A stretch of DNA of 64,000 nt from Manis javanica. Taxonomy: Eukaryota; Chordata; Mammalia; Pholidota; Manidae. The stretch is taken from the NCBI RefSeq assembly GCF_040802235.1, contig NC_133172.1, positions 31,205,738 through 31,269,737 of the forward strand, given 5' to 3'. Numbering within the stretch: the stretch's first letter is position 1; every line of letters begins with the position of its first letter. Below, piece by piece: positions 24,788 through 37,294 of the stretch. Made by a program: the position numbers and the translations under genes. The notes under the pieces are model-generated. The model searched no databases. It was not told the origin of the DNA and worked only from the letters and a program-made list of their open reading frames with translations.

Positions 24788-25050
24788 TGTGCACCAGAAT
24801 AATAGCAGCTGACACTTCCCTGTGCCAGGCACTGAGGTAAGCACTTCAAGTGTATGGCCAGATTTAAAAACTCTTCACAGGAATTTATGAGATGCATAGT
24901 ATGATTTTGTCCCATTTTACAGATGAGGACAGAGAGGCACTGGCGGGTTTTGTTGTTTGTTTACTTGCCGAAGATGCCAAAATGGCAGAGCCAGGATTCA
25001 TACCACAGTGGTCTGTTCCCTGAGTCCAGACTCCTGCCTGTTCCACCCAC
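24788..25050 (-). repeat. MIR SINE
   Basis: 'ctgtgccaggcactgaggta', 'cccattttacagatgaggac', 'gcagagccaggattcatacc' form a long antisense MIR. Confidence 0.88.
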
Positions 25051-25379
25051 AGGCTCCTGCCAGAGCCCCTTGTGGGGCTGCCTTGCAGGAGCTGCTTCCG
25101 GGAACAGGAAATGGAGGGGGCAGTCATGGGAAGCTTTTCAAGGAGGGGCCAGAGGTTCCACCATGAACCTCTCCCGGCTCTGCTCACTGGAAAAAGGCAG
25201 TGGACTCCCAGGCTAAGGGCTTGCTCAAGTCCTGACCAGCCAGCGCCTCACTGTGGGACTGTGGCCTGCCTCCGTTAGCCTCGGTCCCTCATCTCTCCTA
25301 ACTGAGAGCAGGTCCCACTTTCCTGAGCAGCAGGAGGGACATGTGCTCCACTGCCTGCAAGGGGTGGGGACTTCAAAAG

Positions 25380-25510
25380 CAACTTGAGTTCTTGGGGCCT
25401 GGATTTCTCCAACTATAACATGGGGTAATGATATCTCTGTTGCTGGTTCATTGGGAGAATTAGATGAGAAAATACACGTGAACACTGAGATAGTGCCTCT
25501 CCGTAAATAT
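25380..25510 (+). repeat. MIR SINE fragment
   Basis: 'aactataacatggggtaatg' and 'ggagaattagatgagaaaat' match the 3' half of MIR. Confidence 0.7.
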
Positions 25511-25734
25511 GTCATCACAGAGGTCTCCACTCCCTTCTAGTCCCCAGGGGAAGGCAAGAACAGTGTGTCGGAGAACTTGCCACGTGCTCCAAATCCCTCA
25601 GCCTTCCCTTCTCTCCTCCCAGTGGAAGAGCATAAGATGCCCAGGCTGCATTGGCAATAAGGCCTGGGAGGATCCTTAGGCTCAGTCAGCCCTGGTAGGC
25701 CTTGGGGATTAATCCCCTGCTTGATGTAGACCGG

Positions 25735-25875
25735 GAAGGAGGGTGGGCTTGGGGGTCAGACAGGTGTGAGTCCAGCCCTGCCACACAGTAACCAGATACC
25801 CTATGGCCTGGCTGACTCCATGTGTTTGAACCTTGAGCTCCAAACCTATAAAATGGGGTAAGAATCTCCACTTCT
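25735..25875 (+). repeat. MIR SINE
   Basis: 'ggtcagacaggtgtgagtcc', 'gccctgccacacagtaacc' and 'ataaaatggggtaagaatct' on the plus strand. Confidence 0.75.
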
Positions 25876-25879
25876 CCAA

Positions 25880-28455
25880 AGTAAAGATAGGAGGACATAA
25901 CTGTCCTTGTAACTTTTAAAGTGGTTACAATTATTGCCCAGTCTGGAGGTCTTGAACTCAAATGTCTTCAGGGGACATGCAGGTCACACAGATGGGTAAA
26001 GTGGGCCAGGTAGGGGCTGTGGCTACACTAGATGGGCAAGTGGGAATTCTCAAGAGGGAAGATGCCAGCCCAGTCATACCAGATCACTCGTTTATTAAAT
26101 AAATCAGAAATCTGAATTTGTTTTAATGAAAAAGCCTGATTTCTAAACACTTCACAGGCTGAACAAAATACATCTGTGGGCCAAATATCACTTGCACTGG
26201 TTTGCAACACCTGAGTCCTGTTCACTGCAAAACTAACGAGGCCAGAGAGCAAGTCCCAGGTCACACAGCCAAAGGGGGCGGAGCCAGGCACGCCTCATAC
26301 TAGGCCTCTGGCTCCCGGGTCAGCCCGCTCGACCCAGCTCCATGCCGCTGTATGTTTTGCCTCACCCTCAGAGCCCTCCAGCCCGAAGCCTGTGCCTGTG
26401 GAAAGCTGGCAGCTTACCGAAGCCCTGCAGAGTAAGAGGACAGTTCCAGGAACAGAGGAGAATACAGGGACCTGAATATGTAAATCACAGCCCACTCCAC
26501 AGCACATCCATTCTGCAGCCTAATTGGGACATTTGCTTGGAGTGTCCTGGAAAACTAGGGCAGATGTGGCGTTCTGAGAGTCAGAGCCGCCTGCCACGGA
26601 TCCCCTGCTGGGTCTGGGGACTGGTGGCTGTTCTCTGGAACTTGGACCAGCCATATGCAAACAGCCTTTACTAGTAAGACTATATATATTTTAAATGGCC
26701 TTTGAGTATTGAAATGATCCTGGTTATTAAAATGCCAGAAAGGAGGACGAAGCATAAAGGATACTTCAACAGGCTCTTCAGGAACCACACAGCACCATGT
26801 GAAAAACCCCAGTGGGTCTGCCCTCATATCCTCCAGCCTGAGCCAGGACCACTGGAGGTGGCTCAAACCTTTCCCAATACTTGAGGCCTTCTCCACTACT
26901 GAGGGCTGGCTGCTGCTTGGGCCCTGTTTCTCAGACTCTTCTCTCTTGGAACCCCACTGCATTCTCATGGGCTGGCGGTCAGAAGACCGGGTTTCCAGTC
27001 CTGGATGTACTTATTCTCAGCCAAGTGGACTTTTGCAAGCCACCTGCCCACTCTACCTCAATGTCTTCTGCTGTCACTTGGCCTGACATCCCTCCCAGCT
27101 GTCATGAGGGCTCAATGAGACAGAAACAACAAACGGATATTCCTAGGCCTGAGCAAGGCCACATGGGTTGTGTCCAGTCAGCATTCCTTTTTAAGTTTGA
27201 TTCTAATTTCACATAAACATCTGATTTCTAGCATCATTTGAAAAATCAGAAGATCTGGCTACACGGAGCTGACCTTCCCACATGGCCACAATTGGCTGAA
27301 GCTGAGTGACACTTGCCAGGTCACCCCACTCCACACATTCCCACTGCCTTGTACTCAGCTCCACTCCTTTATGTTACCTGCCTTGCACTTGATTTCAAGA
27401 CCCCTGATTTAGTGCAATAGATATAAAAAGTCTTTGGGGGGTAGTGTACAGATTCCAGACCCCATTATTATTAATGGAATTTCTGGGCCCCACTATTTAG
27501 CTCTGAGGTCTCTTGGACTCTCTGGGCTTTGTTGTCCTCCCCATCTGTGAAACGAGGATGAGTAAGGGGCCTCCATTTCCGGCTCTGAGCCTGAGAATGC
27601 CTCCGTGGTCTGGTCTTGCAGTGTGGACTCTTCAGTGGCCGAAAGCCTCTTGGCTGCCTCAGTTCTGCCATCATATTTGTTAAGGAAAGGAGGAGGGAAG
27701 CTGCTCAAGGTTCCCGGTATACAGATGGTTCACCGAGTCTCCATCTCTCTAACCCACCTACCCCACGATCCCATGACAGAGCCAGGCTCTAGAGCCAAGA
27801 GAAGCAAGTCTGGGGGTGGGCCAGCCAGGAGTAGGGCTGCATGTCGGCCCTGGTGACAGAAAAGCATGGAAAAATCCACCTTCCCCAATCACACTTTCTA
27901 TTTCTTTTTTTTTGCACCATTACTCCTAACATCTTTTTATCAAAGCTATAATAAACATCATGCCTTGCAATTTGTTTCAGTAAATACCATTTGGTGGTGG
28001 GGGTGGGTGAAACATTATCCTCCATGCCACCCCAGTATCTCCCAATTTCATTCCTTTCCCCCAATCCTCAATTTAATCATAGGTCCAATTCTGGACTTAG
28101 GATACCAATTCTGGACTTGCCAGCAAAGGTGATCTATTTGGTACTGTTTATATGTATGCACAGTGTCTTTCTGGCTTTCTCCAGCTCAGCCTGCCCACTC
28201 TCCTCCCCTTCTGCTCCCATTTCTGCCCACATCACTTAGAGGTACCTGGCTCATCTGAAGCATTCCAGAGCTGGGTTTTGAAAGAAAGAATGAGCTTTCT
28301 AGAGTAGCAAAGCATCCCAGCACCTTCATTCTCTGGCTCCGAACTAAGTCTCCACTTCCTGTCCCCAGGCCTCCACTCTTTAGATACAGATCACTTCCTC
28401 CTCTCTGCACACTGACATGCCTTGGCCGGTGCTCCCTCCAGCTGGGACGTAATTC
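25880..28455. other. Noncoding sequence, mostly unassigned
   Basis: A MIR-like piece is possible at about 26965-27110 ('ggcggtcagaagaccggg'). AT-rich, non-repeat pockets at 26.67-26.75 and 27.18-27.25 kb could be conserved elements but show no diagnostic motif. No gene is supported. Confidence 0.35.
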
Positions 28456-29200
28456 TCCTGTTGTCAAAGTTCTCTGCATCCTTGAAGACCTAGCTCAAAT
28501 ACTTCTTGGTGGAGTCTTCTCTGATCCCCCCAACCAGACTTCACCATGCTCTCTGTTGTGTTCCACAGCCCTTTTATGTAACATTATTATTGCACTGTTA
28601 CCATCTCCCCTGTATTAGTTATTGTATCACAAAGATTTCAGTTGCAGGTAACAGAAAACACAAGTCAGGCTGAGTTACACATTAAAAGTATGAAAAGCTC
28701 AGACACTGGCTCTGTTGTTCAGTGAGTCTCTTGGTTCCACCCTGCTCTTTGAATGGAGTTCATACTGATGGCAGCTTCTCTTCCTTACCAGAGTGAAATG
28801 AATAACACCATTCCAGACTTTACAACCACATGCCCCACCATTCAACAGGTGGGAGTCTGTTTCCTCACATTCCTAGCAAAAGCTCCCAGCTGCATGCTGA
28901 TTGTGTCCCTCTTGCACCAAAGTAGTCTGGGAAGGACTGTGTATTGATTACTTAGACCAACCTGGTTCCTTCTCTCAAATAGAATTGGTGGTTACTCACC
29001 CAAACCACAAAGGGGGGCAGTTGGAGCATGGGAATGTCTCAACAGGACAGTGCCCAACAGGCTTCATAGGTGTCTCCCCAGGGAAATAGTAAACTCCATG
29101 AGCACGACACTACTTAATCTCTGTATCCTCTTCCCTCAGTGCTCAGCATGGTACTTGACATCAAGATACATCCATAAATGTTCCTTAACATGAATTCCCT
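28456..29200 (+). repeat. L2 LINE split by a nested ancient repeat
   Basis: L2 plus strand at 28456-28612 ('gaagacctagctcaaatac', 'acagcccttttatgtaac') resumes at about 29075 with 'aaactccatgagcacgacac' and ends at 'ataaatgttccttaacatga'. The middle (28613-29070) starts 'tgtattagttattgtatcac' and carries 'gttgcaggtaacagaaaaca', copy 3 of the unnamed family seen at 12.88 kb. Confidence 0.7.
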
Positions 29201-29880
29201 CCTGTCCCTCAAGATGAGCCTCAAGAGCCTAGGTAGCCTGGCCTCTTGTCTCTTTCAAAACGATAATGATGGCTGTCAACTTTAGGAAAGCACTAATGCT
29301 CATGTTCACAAAGTAGAGTTCTAGCAATCCAATCCCTCCCCTCAACCCACCCACCCAGATAAGGCTTCTAAAAACATGTGGCTACAGATCTTACTGCAGA
29401 TCTGGAGAAGAGAAACCTGGGGTGAAGAGGCCTGAGAGCCTTATGTATTGTCCATTCACTCACCTGCTTGCTGTATTGATGCCCCTGGATCATTGCCTCT
29501 CCAACTCACAACACCTGCTTAGTGATGAATATGGACAGACCACCAACTGTACACTGTCTGCCTCCACCCACCCCAACCATGCTTGATTGATTATAATTGA
29601 TTACTTCATTGGTTCTCAGTGAGGTTATTCCAATCCTTAAGAGGTGTTTGGAAAATCTGGGGGCCTGCCTTCTAGTTTAGTGGTGACCAAGCATTAAAAT
29701 ATTGAAATATATCCAAAGGGAGAATATATTTTAAATTTTTTCTCCTTTATATTTGCTTGAAGGATTATGAAAATTTTTTAAATATGTGTATGCAAATAGG
29801 TTAAGTTATATATGAATATTATTTCAAGATAGCAAAGGGGGTCTTACAAAATGCATTATATAAAGAGTGCAATGGCAGGA
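29201..29880. other. AT-rich noncoding sequence
   Basis: The second half (29680-29860) is very AT-rich and may be an eroded DNA-transposon relic; no family assigned. No gene. Confidence 0.4.
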
Positions 29881-30484
29881 GACTTACACCTTTGGCTAAG
29901 TGAGTAGCTATCTAAATCCTCTCCCCAAAAAGAATTTATAGAGCTGGACAAAATTGATCAAAACAACCCTACAGCACTCTAGACCTCAACCAAAGTGATA
30001 CAACAATTGGAGCAACATTTGTGCTTGAAAACTGTGGAAATTTGGAAAACAACATTGAGAATCTGTGGCATTCTAGCCTGAGATTGCTCCCATCCCCTCC
30101 TCCCAGCTCAGTCAGCAGGGAATTCCACCAGTGGGGGACAATTTCTCTGTTCTGGTTAAAAGGGGATCACTGGATTTGGAGCAGAGAGCAGCACGCACTC
30201 TCAGCAGCCTTGTTGGCCTAAGTGAAAATCTCTAAAGCAGGAATGCAGGAGAACCAATAACTCCACAAGATTGAGGTTGCAGTTGCAGTTGGGGCAAACA
30301 CATTTCTGGCTAATGCTGCATGCATGCACTGCAGAAACTAGAAAAACCCCAATCTAGCCACACACTCCTGGCCAACCCTGAGGCTGTGCATGTGTGCAAA
30401 GGAGACAAGAAAGAGCTCAGATGAAAATAAAAGGGAACACATGAAAATGGCCTGGAAACTTTAAATGTTCTCCTGAGATTGTTT

Positions 30485-31022
30485 GCTTCTAAAATGGCCC
30501 CCAATGATCCTCACCTCTTAGGATTAGTGCCTTATAATCTCCCTTTGGGTGCAGGCTGCATTCAGTGAATTGCCTCTAATAAATAGAACATGGTTATTAG
30601 GTTAGGTTATAAGAGACTGACCTCCGCCTTGCTCTCATTCTGTCTCTGGTTTCTTCCCTGCTACTCTTATGAAGCAAGCTGCCATGTTATGAGCTTTCCT
30701 ATGGAGAAGTACATGTTATAAGGAACTGAAGGTTGCCTTCTGCCAACATTCAGCAAAGAAAGAACTCGGTTCAGTGACCTACCAAGATCCCAATCCTGCC
30801 AACAACCAGATGAGGGGCTTTGAAGCAGATCCTTCCCCAGTCAAGCCTTCAGGTGACTGTAACCGCCCCAACACCCTGATCTTAGCCTGAGTCTAAGGGC
30901 CCAGCTAAAGCACACCCAGAATGCTGACCCACAGAAACTGTGTGACAATAATGTTTTGTTGTTGTAAGCCATTTTTCCTTTGGAATGATTTTTCATGTAG
31001 CAATAAGATAATGGACACAGCA
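30485..31022 (+). mobile_element. Probable MaLR-like LTR nested in the HAL1
   Basis: 'ttctaaaatggcccccaatg' opening and 'ttgttgttgtaagccatttt' / 'aataagataatggacac' closing resemble an MLT1-type LTR. It separates the 5' and ORF1-like parts of the HAL1. Confidence 0.55.
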
Positions 31023-31678
31023 CCCCTATCCACAAACAGATTCATCAGTGGATGAAAGATAATTTATGGGTTTGAGGTGTTTGAGCACAGTCTCTGTACA
31101 ATCTGACATGCAGACACAGAGACAATGCTTAGGAAGTTAGAATTAAATATAAAAACAAGAATACAAAAATTTAATCAGAAACTTCAGCATCTTCACACCA
31201 TTGTGAAGATAGGATTCCCAGATAAGGATTCTCTGATTCATAGAGCCTGGATAAGTTATTAAACAATAAAACCATGAAAAAAACAGCAACAATAACTCCT
31301 GGGGAGGGATCTGAATCCAAAGCTGTTACAATATGTCTTTAATGTTCAGTTTTCAACACAAAATTACCAGGCATGCAAAGAAATGGGAAAATGTGGCACA
31401 TACTCAGGAAAACAGCTATCAATAAAAAGTGTCTCAGTATTCCCAGATGTTGGACTTAGCAGATAAAACCTTCAAATGATTATTATAAATACGGTCAAAG
31501 AACTAAAATTTTGAATCATGTTCAAAATTTTAAGTGAAAATATGACAATGAATCTCTTATTAGAAAAGATTCTAAGTAAGAAGATGGAAATTTTTTTTTA
31601 AAAAAAGGAAAATTCCATGGTTGAAAAGTAAAATTGAAATTAAAATTCTACTAGAAAGACTCAACAGCAGATTATATC

Positions 31679-31782
31679 TCATTCTCTTGCTGGTTCTGTC
31701 TTGCTCTTCTGATGAAGCATCTGTCATGTCGTGATCTTCCTTATGGAGAGGCACATGTTACAGGGAGCCGAGGGTGGCCTCA
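31679..31782 (+). repeat. Short segment homologous to 30631-30740
   Basis: Shares the order CTCATTCT, CTGGTT, TGAAGCA, TATGGAGA and ACATGTTA with the first LTR-like element, but only about 105 bp of it, inside ORF1-like HAL1 sequence. Confidence 0.7.
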
Positions 31783-32589
31783 GCGTGGCAGGGGAAAGAA
31801 TCAGTACATTTGAAGATAGATTGATAGAAATCATCCAATCTGAAGAACAGAGAAAACAATGATCAAAGAAAAATCAACTAAGTTTTAGCGACCAGTGGGA
31901 CAACTTGAAATATGTCAACAGATGTATAATGGGAGTCCCAGAAATAGAAAGAGAAAGGGACAGAAAAAATAATGGAAGAAACAATGGCTAAGATCTTTGA
32001 GACTCTGATGAACAATATTAAATATGTATCCTAAAAGTTCAACAAACCAGGAGTAGAATAAATACAAAGAGATCCACACTAGACATATATAGCAAATGTT
32101 TGAAAGACAAAAACAGAAAAATCAGCAAGAGAAAAATGACTCATATGTACAGGGGAGCAACAATATGATTAACAGCTGATTTCCATGTAAAACAATAGAG
32201 CACAGAAAGCAGTGAAATGATATATACAAAGTGCTGAAAAAACTGTTAATCAAGAATTCTATTATCCATCAAATCTTTCTTCAAAAAATGAACGTAAAGA
32301 CATTGCCACACACACGAAGACTAAAAGCATTCATTGCTAACATCCTGCAAATGCATTATAAAATGAATAAAGCCAGATACAAGAGACTACATATGTATGA
32401 TTCCATTTATAGAAAGCTCAAACAGACAGAACAAATCTATGAAATTAGGAAAGTGTTTACCCTTGAAGGGAAGTAGTGACTAGCAGGGGCCAGAAAGGGG
32501 AATTCTGGGGTACTAATTCCACAGAGTCTTCATTTGTGGTTCTGGCACATTTCTATAAATAAAATTTTCTTCCATAAAAGTTTACTAAA

Positions 32590-33300
32590 ACAAAAAGGAA
32601 GCTTGATCATGTCATTCCCTCCCCTCTGTTTAAATCCCTTTATTGTTTTCCCTTTCCTTCCCAGTCTGAGCAAAACTGTGACCTCTAAAGTCTTGATCTG
32701 GGCTCTGCCAGCATCACTTCTCATTTCCTGTTACTCTTGCCACTTTGGCCTTCAGGTGTGCCCTGCTTCCATCCTGTCACAGGGCCTTCCTCACATTCAT
32801 CCCTCTGACCCAGAGCCCTTTGAGGCCTACTTACCCTATGGCTAGAAGCTCGGGAGAGTGGTGACCCACCTACCACCCAACCAAGTCTAGTTCTTTTGTC
32901 TAGTTCATAGAATTATATTCCTTTCCTTCAGAACATCATCTTCATTTGTCAGTATGGATTCAGAGAATATTTAACTGCTGTCTTGTCTTTCCCACTAGCC
33001 CATGTGTTTCAGGATGTCTGATTATGTTTTCATCTTGCATTATATTCCCAGCACCACTCCTGGCACACAGTAGGAACCTGGTAACTATCTGTTCAATGAA
33101 TATGACAGTAATTGAGCCTATAAAATTTTTTGTTCAAATTAGAGTACAGTGTGGAAAGTCAATGCCAAACCAAGGAATTAAAATTTTTTATAGGCTACAG
33201 GGAGACAATGAAGTTTTTTGAGAAAGGAAGACACATGAACTGACCTTTGTTTTAGTAAGATCTCTATGGAAGTGGAGTGGAGAGGCCATAAAGAAAACCA
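32590..33300 (+). repeat. L2 LINE (+) and adjoining antisense L2 piece
   Basis: 'cctccctctgtttaaatccc' context, 'gggccttcctcacattcatc', 'ccagcaccactcctggcaca' and 'atctgttcaatgaat' give a long plus-strand L2 to about 33105. 33150-33300 ('gagacaatgaagttttttga', 'ggaagacacatgaactgacc') reads as the far part of an antisense L2. It lies directly upstream of exon 1. Confidence 0.7.
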
Positions 33301-33588
33301 TGTTGGAATCAAGGGGAAGAACTTGACTTAAGAGGGGCAGTGGCCACATAGAGAAGCCAGCACCCCTCTCTACTATGACCCTAGGGGCCAGCCTCACAGT
33401 GACCTCATAATCACCCTCTAGACATCCCACCTCTTAAGACCAATATCCCAGCTGCTGGCCTAACTCTGCCCTATATGTTCCCATGCAGAGACTATACCTT
33501 ACAGTCTGAGTCATCGACTCCAGCAGCTAGACACAGAGGGACCAGTGAAATGAGAGGGTACCACCTTCCCACCCAAAGCACAACCATA

Positions 33589-33738
33589 ATGTCAGAGAAA
33601 TCAGAGGACCTGAAGGGTTTGATGCCCACAGAAAGGAAGTCCACATGGAGGACTGCAGAGGAGAGGCGAATGTCTGACCTCACGTGGGTGTTGCAGTGGC
33701 AGGAGCGGAGGCAAGGCAAGAAGAAGCCACCATTCCAG
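33589..33738 (+). CDS. C16orf78: C16orf78 exon 1 (start codon, residues 1-50)
   Basis: Encodes residues 1-50, from MSEKSEDLKG to KKKPPFQ, and ends at CAG|GTATGT, a good donor, in phase 0. It contains LMPTERKS and TAEERRMSDLTWVL, which I recognise as the conserved N-terminus of the C16orf78 family. The segment is strongly charged and probably partly helical or disordered. The start at 33589 has A at -3 and fits the family N-terminus. The same frame is open upstream with ATGs at 33550 and 33475, so a 13- or 38-residue extension cannot be excluded from sequence alone. The upstream DNA (33300-33580) has no clear TATA box or CpG island; a TGACCTCA element at 33400-33407 resembles a CRE half-site, which is only suggestive. 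Confidence 0.85.
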
Positions 33739-34387
33739 GTATGTACTGTCAGAGAAAAATCGCAAGGAAGACTTAAGACAATTGCAATAGGGAGAGACTG
33801 AACTCAACTTACAAAAAACAAAGGGCAAGAGTTAAAAGTTTTAAGCACTGTGCGGAATTAGCAGAAAAGCACTAGAGGATGCCTGGGGAAGGTTGTCCCT
33901 GTGATTAGACCATCTGTGTCACTCACATAGTTAGGCTCCTACCCTTCCACAGAGACTGCAAGGCAGGGGTGCTGTTTTTCTTGAGAATGACATTTCAAAA
34001 GCCCCTATACCTTGTGAAAAACATTCCTGGATTGAAAAATGGCAAGAGGCCAGGAGAAGATTTTCATGTCAAAGAGAGAGAGAAAGAATTTACAAGTGCA
34101 AGTTAACTAAAGGAAAAAAGGGAGGTCTGGCCTGTGAGTCAGGAAGAAACCCATCTATTCATCAAAGTGAGGGGAACAGAAGGCTATTCAAGCTGTCTTG
34201 GTCAGTTTTGAGAAGGGTTTAGGGCAATAGATTGTGATCTTGGCAGAATGGATCCTTTCCAGTGTCCCCAAGCACTTCCATCCTTGTGGTGGCTCCAGAG
34301 TCAAAAGGCATTTGCGCTCTGCTGCCACTATGCCCTGCCGAGACTCCTACTAACACAACTCTTCTCTAGCCTGCATCAGAACTAGTT

Positions 34388-34762
34388 CTAACCCTCCTAT
34401 CTTAGTCTATGTGGGTTGCTATAGCAGAATACCATTCACTGGGTGGTTTATAAATGACAGAGATTAATTTCTCCCAGTTCTAGAGACTGGAAAATCCAAG
34501 ATCCAGGCACTAGCAGATTGGTGTCTGAGCAAAGCCTGCTTCCTGGCTCACAGATGGCTGATTTCTCACTGTATCTCATGTGGTGGCAGGGGTGAGGGAT
34601 CATTCTGGGGCCGCTTTTATAAGGCGCTAGTCCCATTCACAAGGGTTCCATCCTCATGACCTAGCCATCTCCCAAAGGCCTTACCTCCTTATACCATCAC
34701 ATTGGGAGTTAGGATTTCAGAATAAGAATTTGGCGGGAAACACTCAGTCTATAGCACCATCT
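34388..34762 (-). mobile_element. MST-type MaLR LTR in intron 1
   Basis: Antisense: 'tcttagtctatgtgggttgc', 'actgggtggtttataaatga', 'gcctgcttcctggctcacag', 'ataccatcacattgggagtt'. Nearly full length, solo. Confidence 0.85.
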
Positions 34763-34949
34763 TCTCTCTTTCTCCAGGAACTATAACAGCTAGTTTTGCT
34801 TCAGTTTCTTTGCCCCACCCCCCGAGTGCCCCACCCTGGGCCTATCATCTACATAAAATCAAGCCATATCCTTGGAAATTGCTCTTCTCAGCAGAGGATG
34901 CCACCTGATCTTGAATTTCCCAGCCTCCAGAGAAAAATGGGCAAAAAAT

Positions 34950-35195
34950 GCCATTACTAATGATAATGCTAACTTGTTAGGCATTTCTCATGTGGCAGGC
35001 CCTGTGCTTAGCATGCACATGAGTTATCTTGTCAACTGTCCCCAACAAGACTACAAAGTAGAAACCACTCTTACTCCCCAGCTGAAGCATAAGGAAGCTG
35101 AGAAAAGTGGAAAGTAATTTTCTTGTGCTCACTTAGATAATGAAGGGCCAAGCTGGGGCTCAAATTCAGACTTACCCAGTTCCCAAGCTCCTGGG
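34950..35195 (-). repeat. MIR SINE in intron 1
   Basis: 'ggcaggccctgtgcttagca', 'agctgaagcataaggaagct', 'gggctcaaattcagacttac' in antisense order. Confidence 0.8.
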
Positions 35196-36279
35196 CTTCA
35201 TCAGGCTAACTCCTTCACACTCCTTCCACTCTCTCTGCTTCACACAGTTCAATACCCTTTGCCTTTCACGAAAGCTCCCATTCTGTTTATGTGCTTACTA
35301 ATCATTTATAGTCAGAAAGTTCTGGAGTGCCAGTTTCATCAGACATTTTAACACATAACTGATTTTACCTGATAACATATTAGTGAAAAACATATTTTAC
35401 ATTGAGGTGCTAATGATTTACAGATGGCCTATCCACTCCCCACCCCCATATTTCAGGGTGTGGTAGAAGTTTAACTCCCAGGTTGCTCAGAACTCAGTGT
35501 CAATCCCAGAAGTTATATTCACTGCTAGGATTAATGTGTTTGGTCCCATCTCTCCTCACAAAGATTATATTCTAATAATGTGTTCACAATTTACCCTTTA
35601 TGTGGCTTTAATTGGAAATAATTTTAGACCCAGGGAGGGAACAAATTTAAATTGAAAAAACAATTAAATCTGCAAGCATCATTGTCCTTCCCAAAAGTAT
35701 TTGGGGTTTGAAAGAAGCTCCTGAAAAAGGGGGATGCTTCCGTGGCAGGCCTCAGACAGCAGAGATGGCGGGAGGACCCTTTAGTGAAGATGGCTGGAGG
35801 GAGGTTGTCTGCGGCGTCCACACCCTTCTTCTGGCAGTCCAGGCCTTGCTCCATTTAAGCCTAGCTTATGGCGCTGCCCAGTGCATTGTGCCCTGCTGAT
35901 CCATTTGTCGTCAAAGGGGACTGAGGTCTGAGGTGTCAGCCACAGGGGACACTGAGTCAGCAGAAGTTAGTTTGGTCTGTGTTATCACCACATCAATTCC
36001 ACTAAGCTTCCTCCCAGAATGAGGGCAGGGAGCTACTCGGTGACTCCTGAGCAGACACTGCAGGTCGCAGGGGGAGTGGGAGCAGAGCCGCCTCTGGAGA
36101 AGCTGGCCTCAGCCTTCCCTCTCAACCTGAAAATTTAGCCCTTGACCTAACTTACACCCCATCTCCCTCTGTGCCAAACAAAACCCTGAAGTCAACTAAA
36201 TCTCCTAGTTAGATGGCCTTAAGCATGCCCTTGGACAGCTCCTTCCACATCCCCAGCTGGCTTATCAAAACCCTCCTTC

Positions 36280-36465
36280 CATCCCACAAAACAGTGCCAA
36301 CATTCACAGAGGACCTGATATGTCCACACAGCGATTCATTTATTTCTCACAACTCTAGGAGGTAGAGCCTACAATCATCCCCATCTTCAGATAAGGGAAC
36401 TGAGCCACACAGATAACAGAAGCCCCTCAGCCACTCAGCAACAAAGGAGGACTCTAACCCGGATG
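36280..36465 (-). repeat. MIR SINE in intron 1
   Basis: 'catcttcagataagggaact' and 'gagccacacagataacagaa' fit antisense MIR. Confidence 0.7.
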
Positions 36466-37192
36466 ATGAGCTGGCATGCAGCCACGGCCTCACCACACCC
36501 ACAAACAGCACAACCGACAGGAGACCCAGTCGGCTCGGCTTTCCCTGAGATGCCTCAGCACCTCCCACTCCCTGTAGACTGGCCTGGAGGCGCCTCCGTG
36601 GGCCCCTCCCCTGCTGGACCCTGGGCTCCCTGCTTGCCCTGCAGGAGTAGAAGGCCAGGTGCACGCACAAGCAAGTCCACTCAAGGCCCATATGCTTGGC
36701 CCTCAAGGGGTTAAGAGGAACACCTGGGAAAAGAGAAAGATGGGATGGATTGTGATGACAGCTCTGGGAAAACGGGGTGGGTAGGGTGAGAAGTTGGGGG
36801 CCTCTGGGGACAGAGGGAGAGTCCTGGCTGGATGAAAGACAGGGAGGTCTTCCAGTGGTTCCAGACTGTAGGCTGTGTTGGGAAGTCACAGCTAGAAAGG
36901 CCATTGGGGGATGGAAGGCTAAAGGGCATCCCTTGCATGCTGAGTGATACAAAGCCAGTGCTGAATTTTGAGGTGGGCAGGGACACATACACTTGGGGTT
37001 TAGAAGGCTGTCCTGGGGGCAGGGTGACATGGATGCCAGGACGTGCCTGCAGGCAGGACAGGAGGCAGGGACGGAGCACGGGAGCCAGGGGAGCGGAGGT
37101 GTGGCCCACTCAACAAAGAGCTGTTCCCCTGCGGGCACAGGGTGATCCATGCCCACCAGGGCGGTCACAGCGCTCTCCTCCCTTCCTTTCAG

Positions 37193-37294
37193 AAGTGCAA
37201 ACCCAAAGTGATGACAGACCCTAAAGCAACTGGGAAGGAAGAAAAGAAAGCCAAAGCCAGAAGCATCCTGAAACAGCAGGAAGGGACCCGCCAG
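37193..37294 (+). CDS. C16orf78: C16orf78 exon 2 (residues 51-84)
   Basis: Begins after a pyrimidine-rich acceptor (CTCCCTTCCTTTCAG) and encodes KCKPKVMTDPK followed by a lysine-rich stretch (KEEKKAKARS) and KQQEGTRQ. I place the donor at CAG|GTGGCA because joining to exon 3 at ALGQ matches the human protein layout as I remember it. A second donor 18 nt downstream (CCG|GTAACC, exon end 37312) is also phase 0 and would add VAFTEP. The charge pattern, lysine then glutamate/glutamine, suggests a disordered linker, possibly a nuclear localisation signal; that is inference. The frame is open through both choices. Confidence 0.75.

Larger units (their letters stand above)
29881..32480 (+). mobile_element. 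HAL1/L1ME-like LINE, decayed, with insertions
   Basis: The 5' part ('agagctggacaaaattgatc' near 29940) and ORF1-like region ('agcagataaaaccttcaaat' near 31459; 'gtgctgaaaaaactgttaat' near 32231; 'attctattatccatcaaatc' near 32255) follow HAL1/L1ME order. The 3' end ('gactacatatgtatgattcc' near 32384) is L1-like. No ORF survives. Confidence 0.7.

Noticed and set aside
36347-37168. Minus-strand open frame of 273 codons, the longest in the window
   Set aside because: It runs antisense through intron 1 DNA that includes a MIR copy, is proline/serine/leucine-rich as expected of a chance frame in GC-rich DNA, and resembles no family I know.
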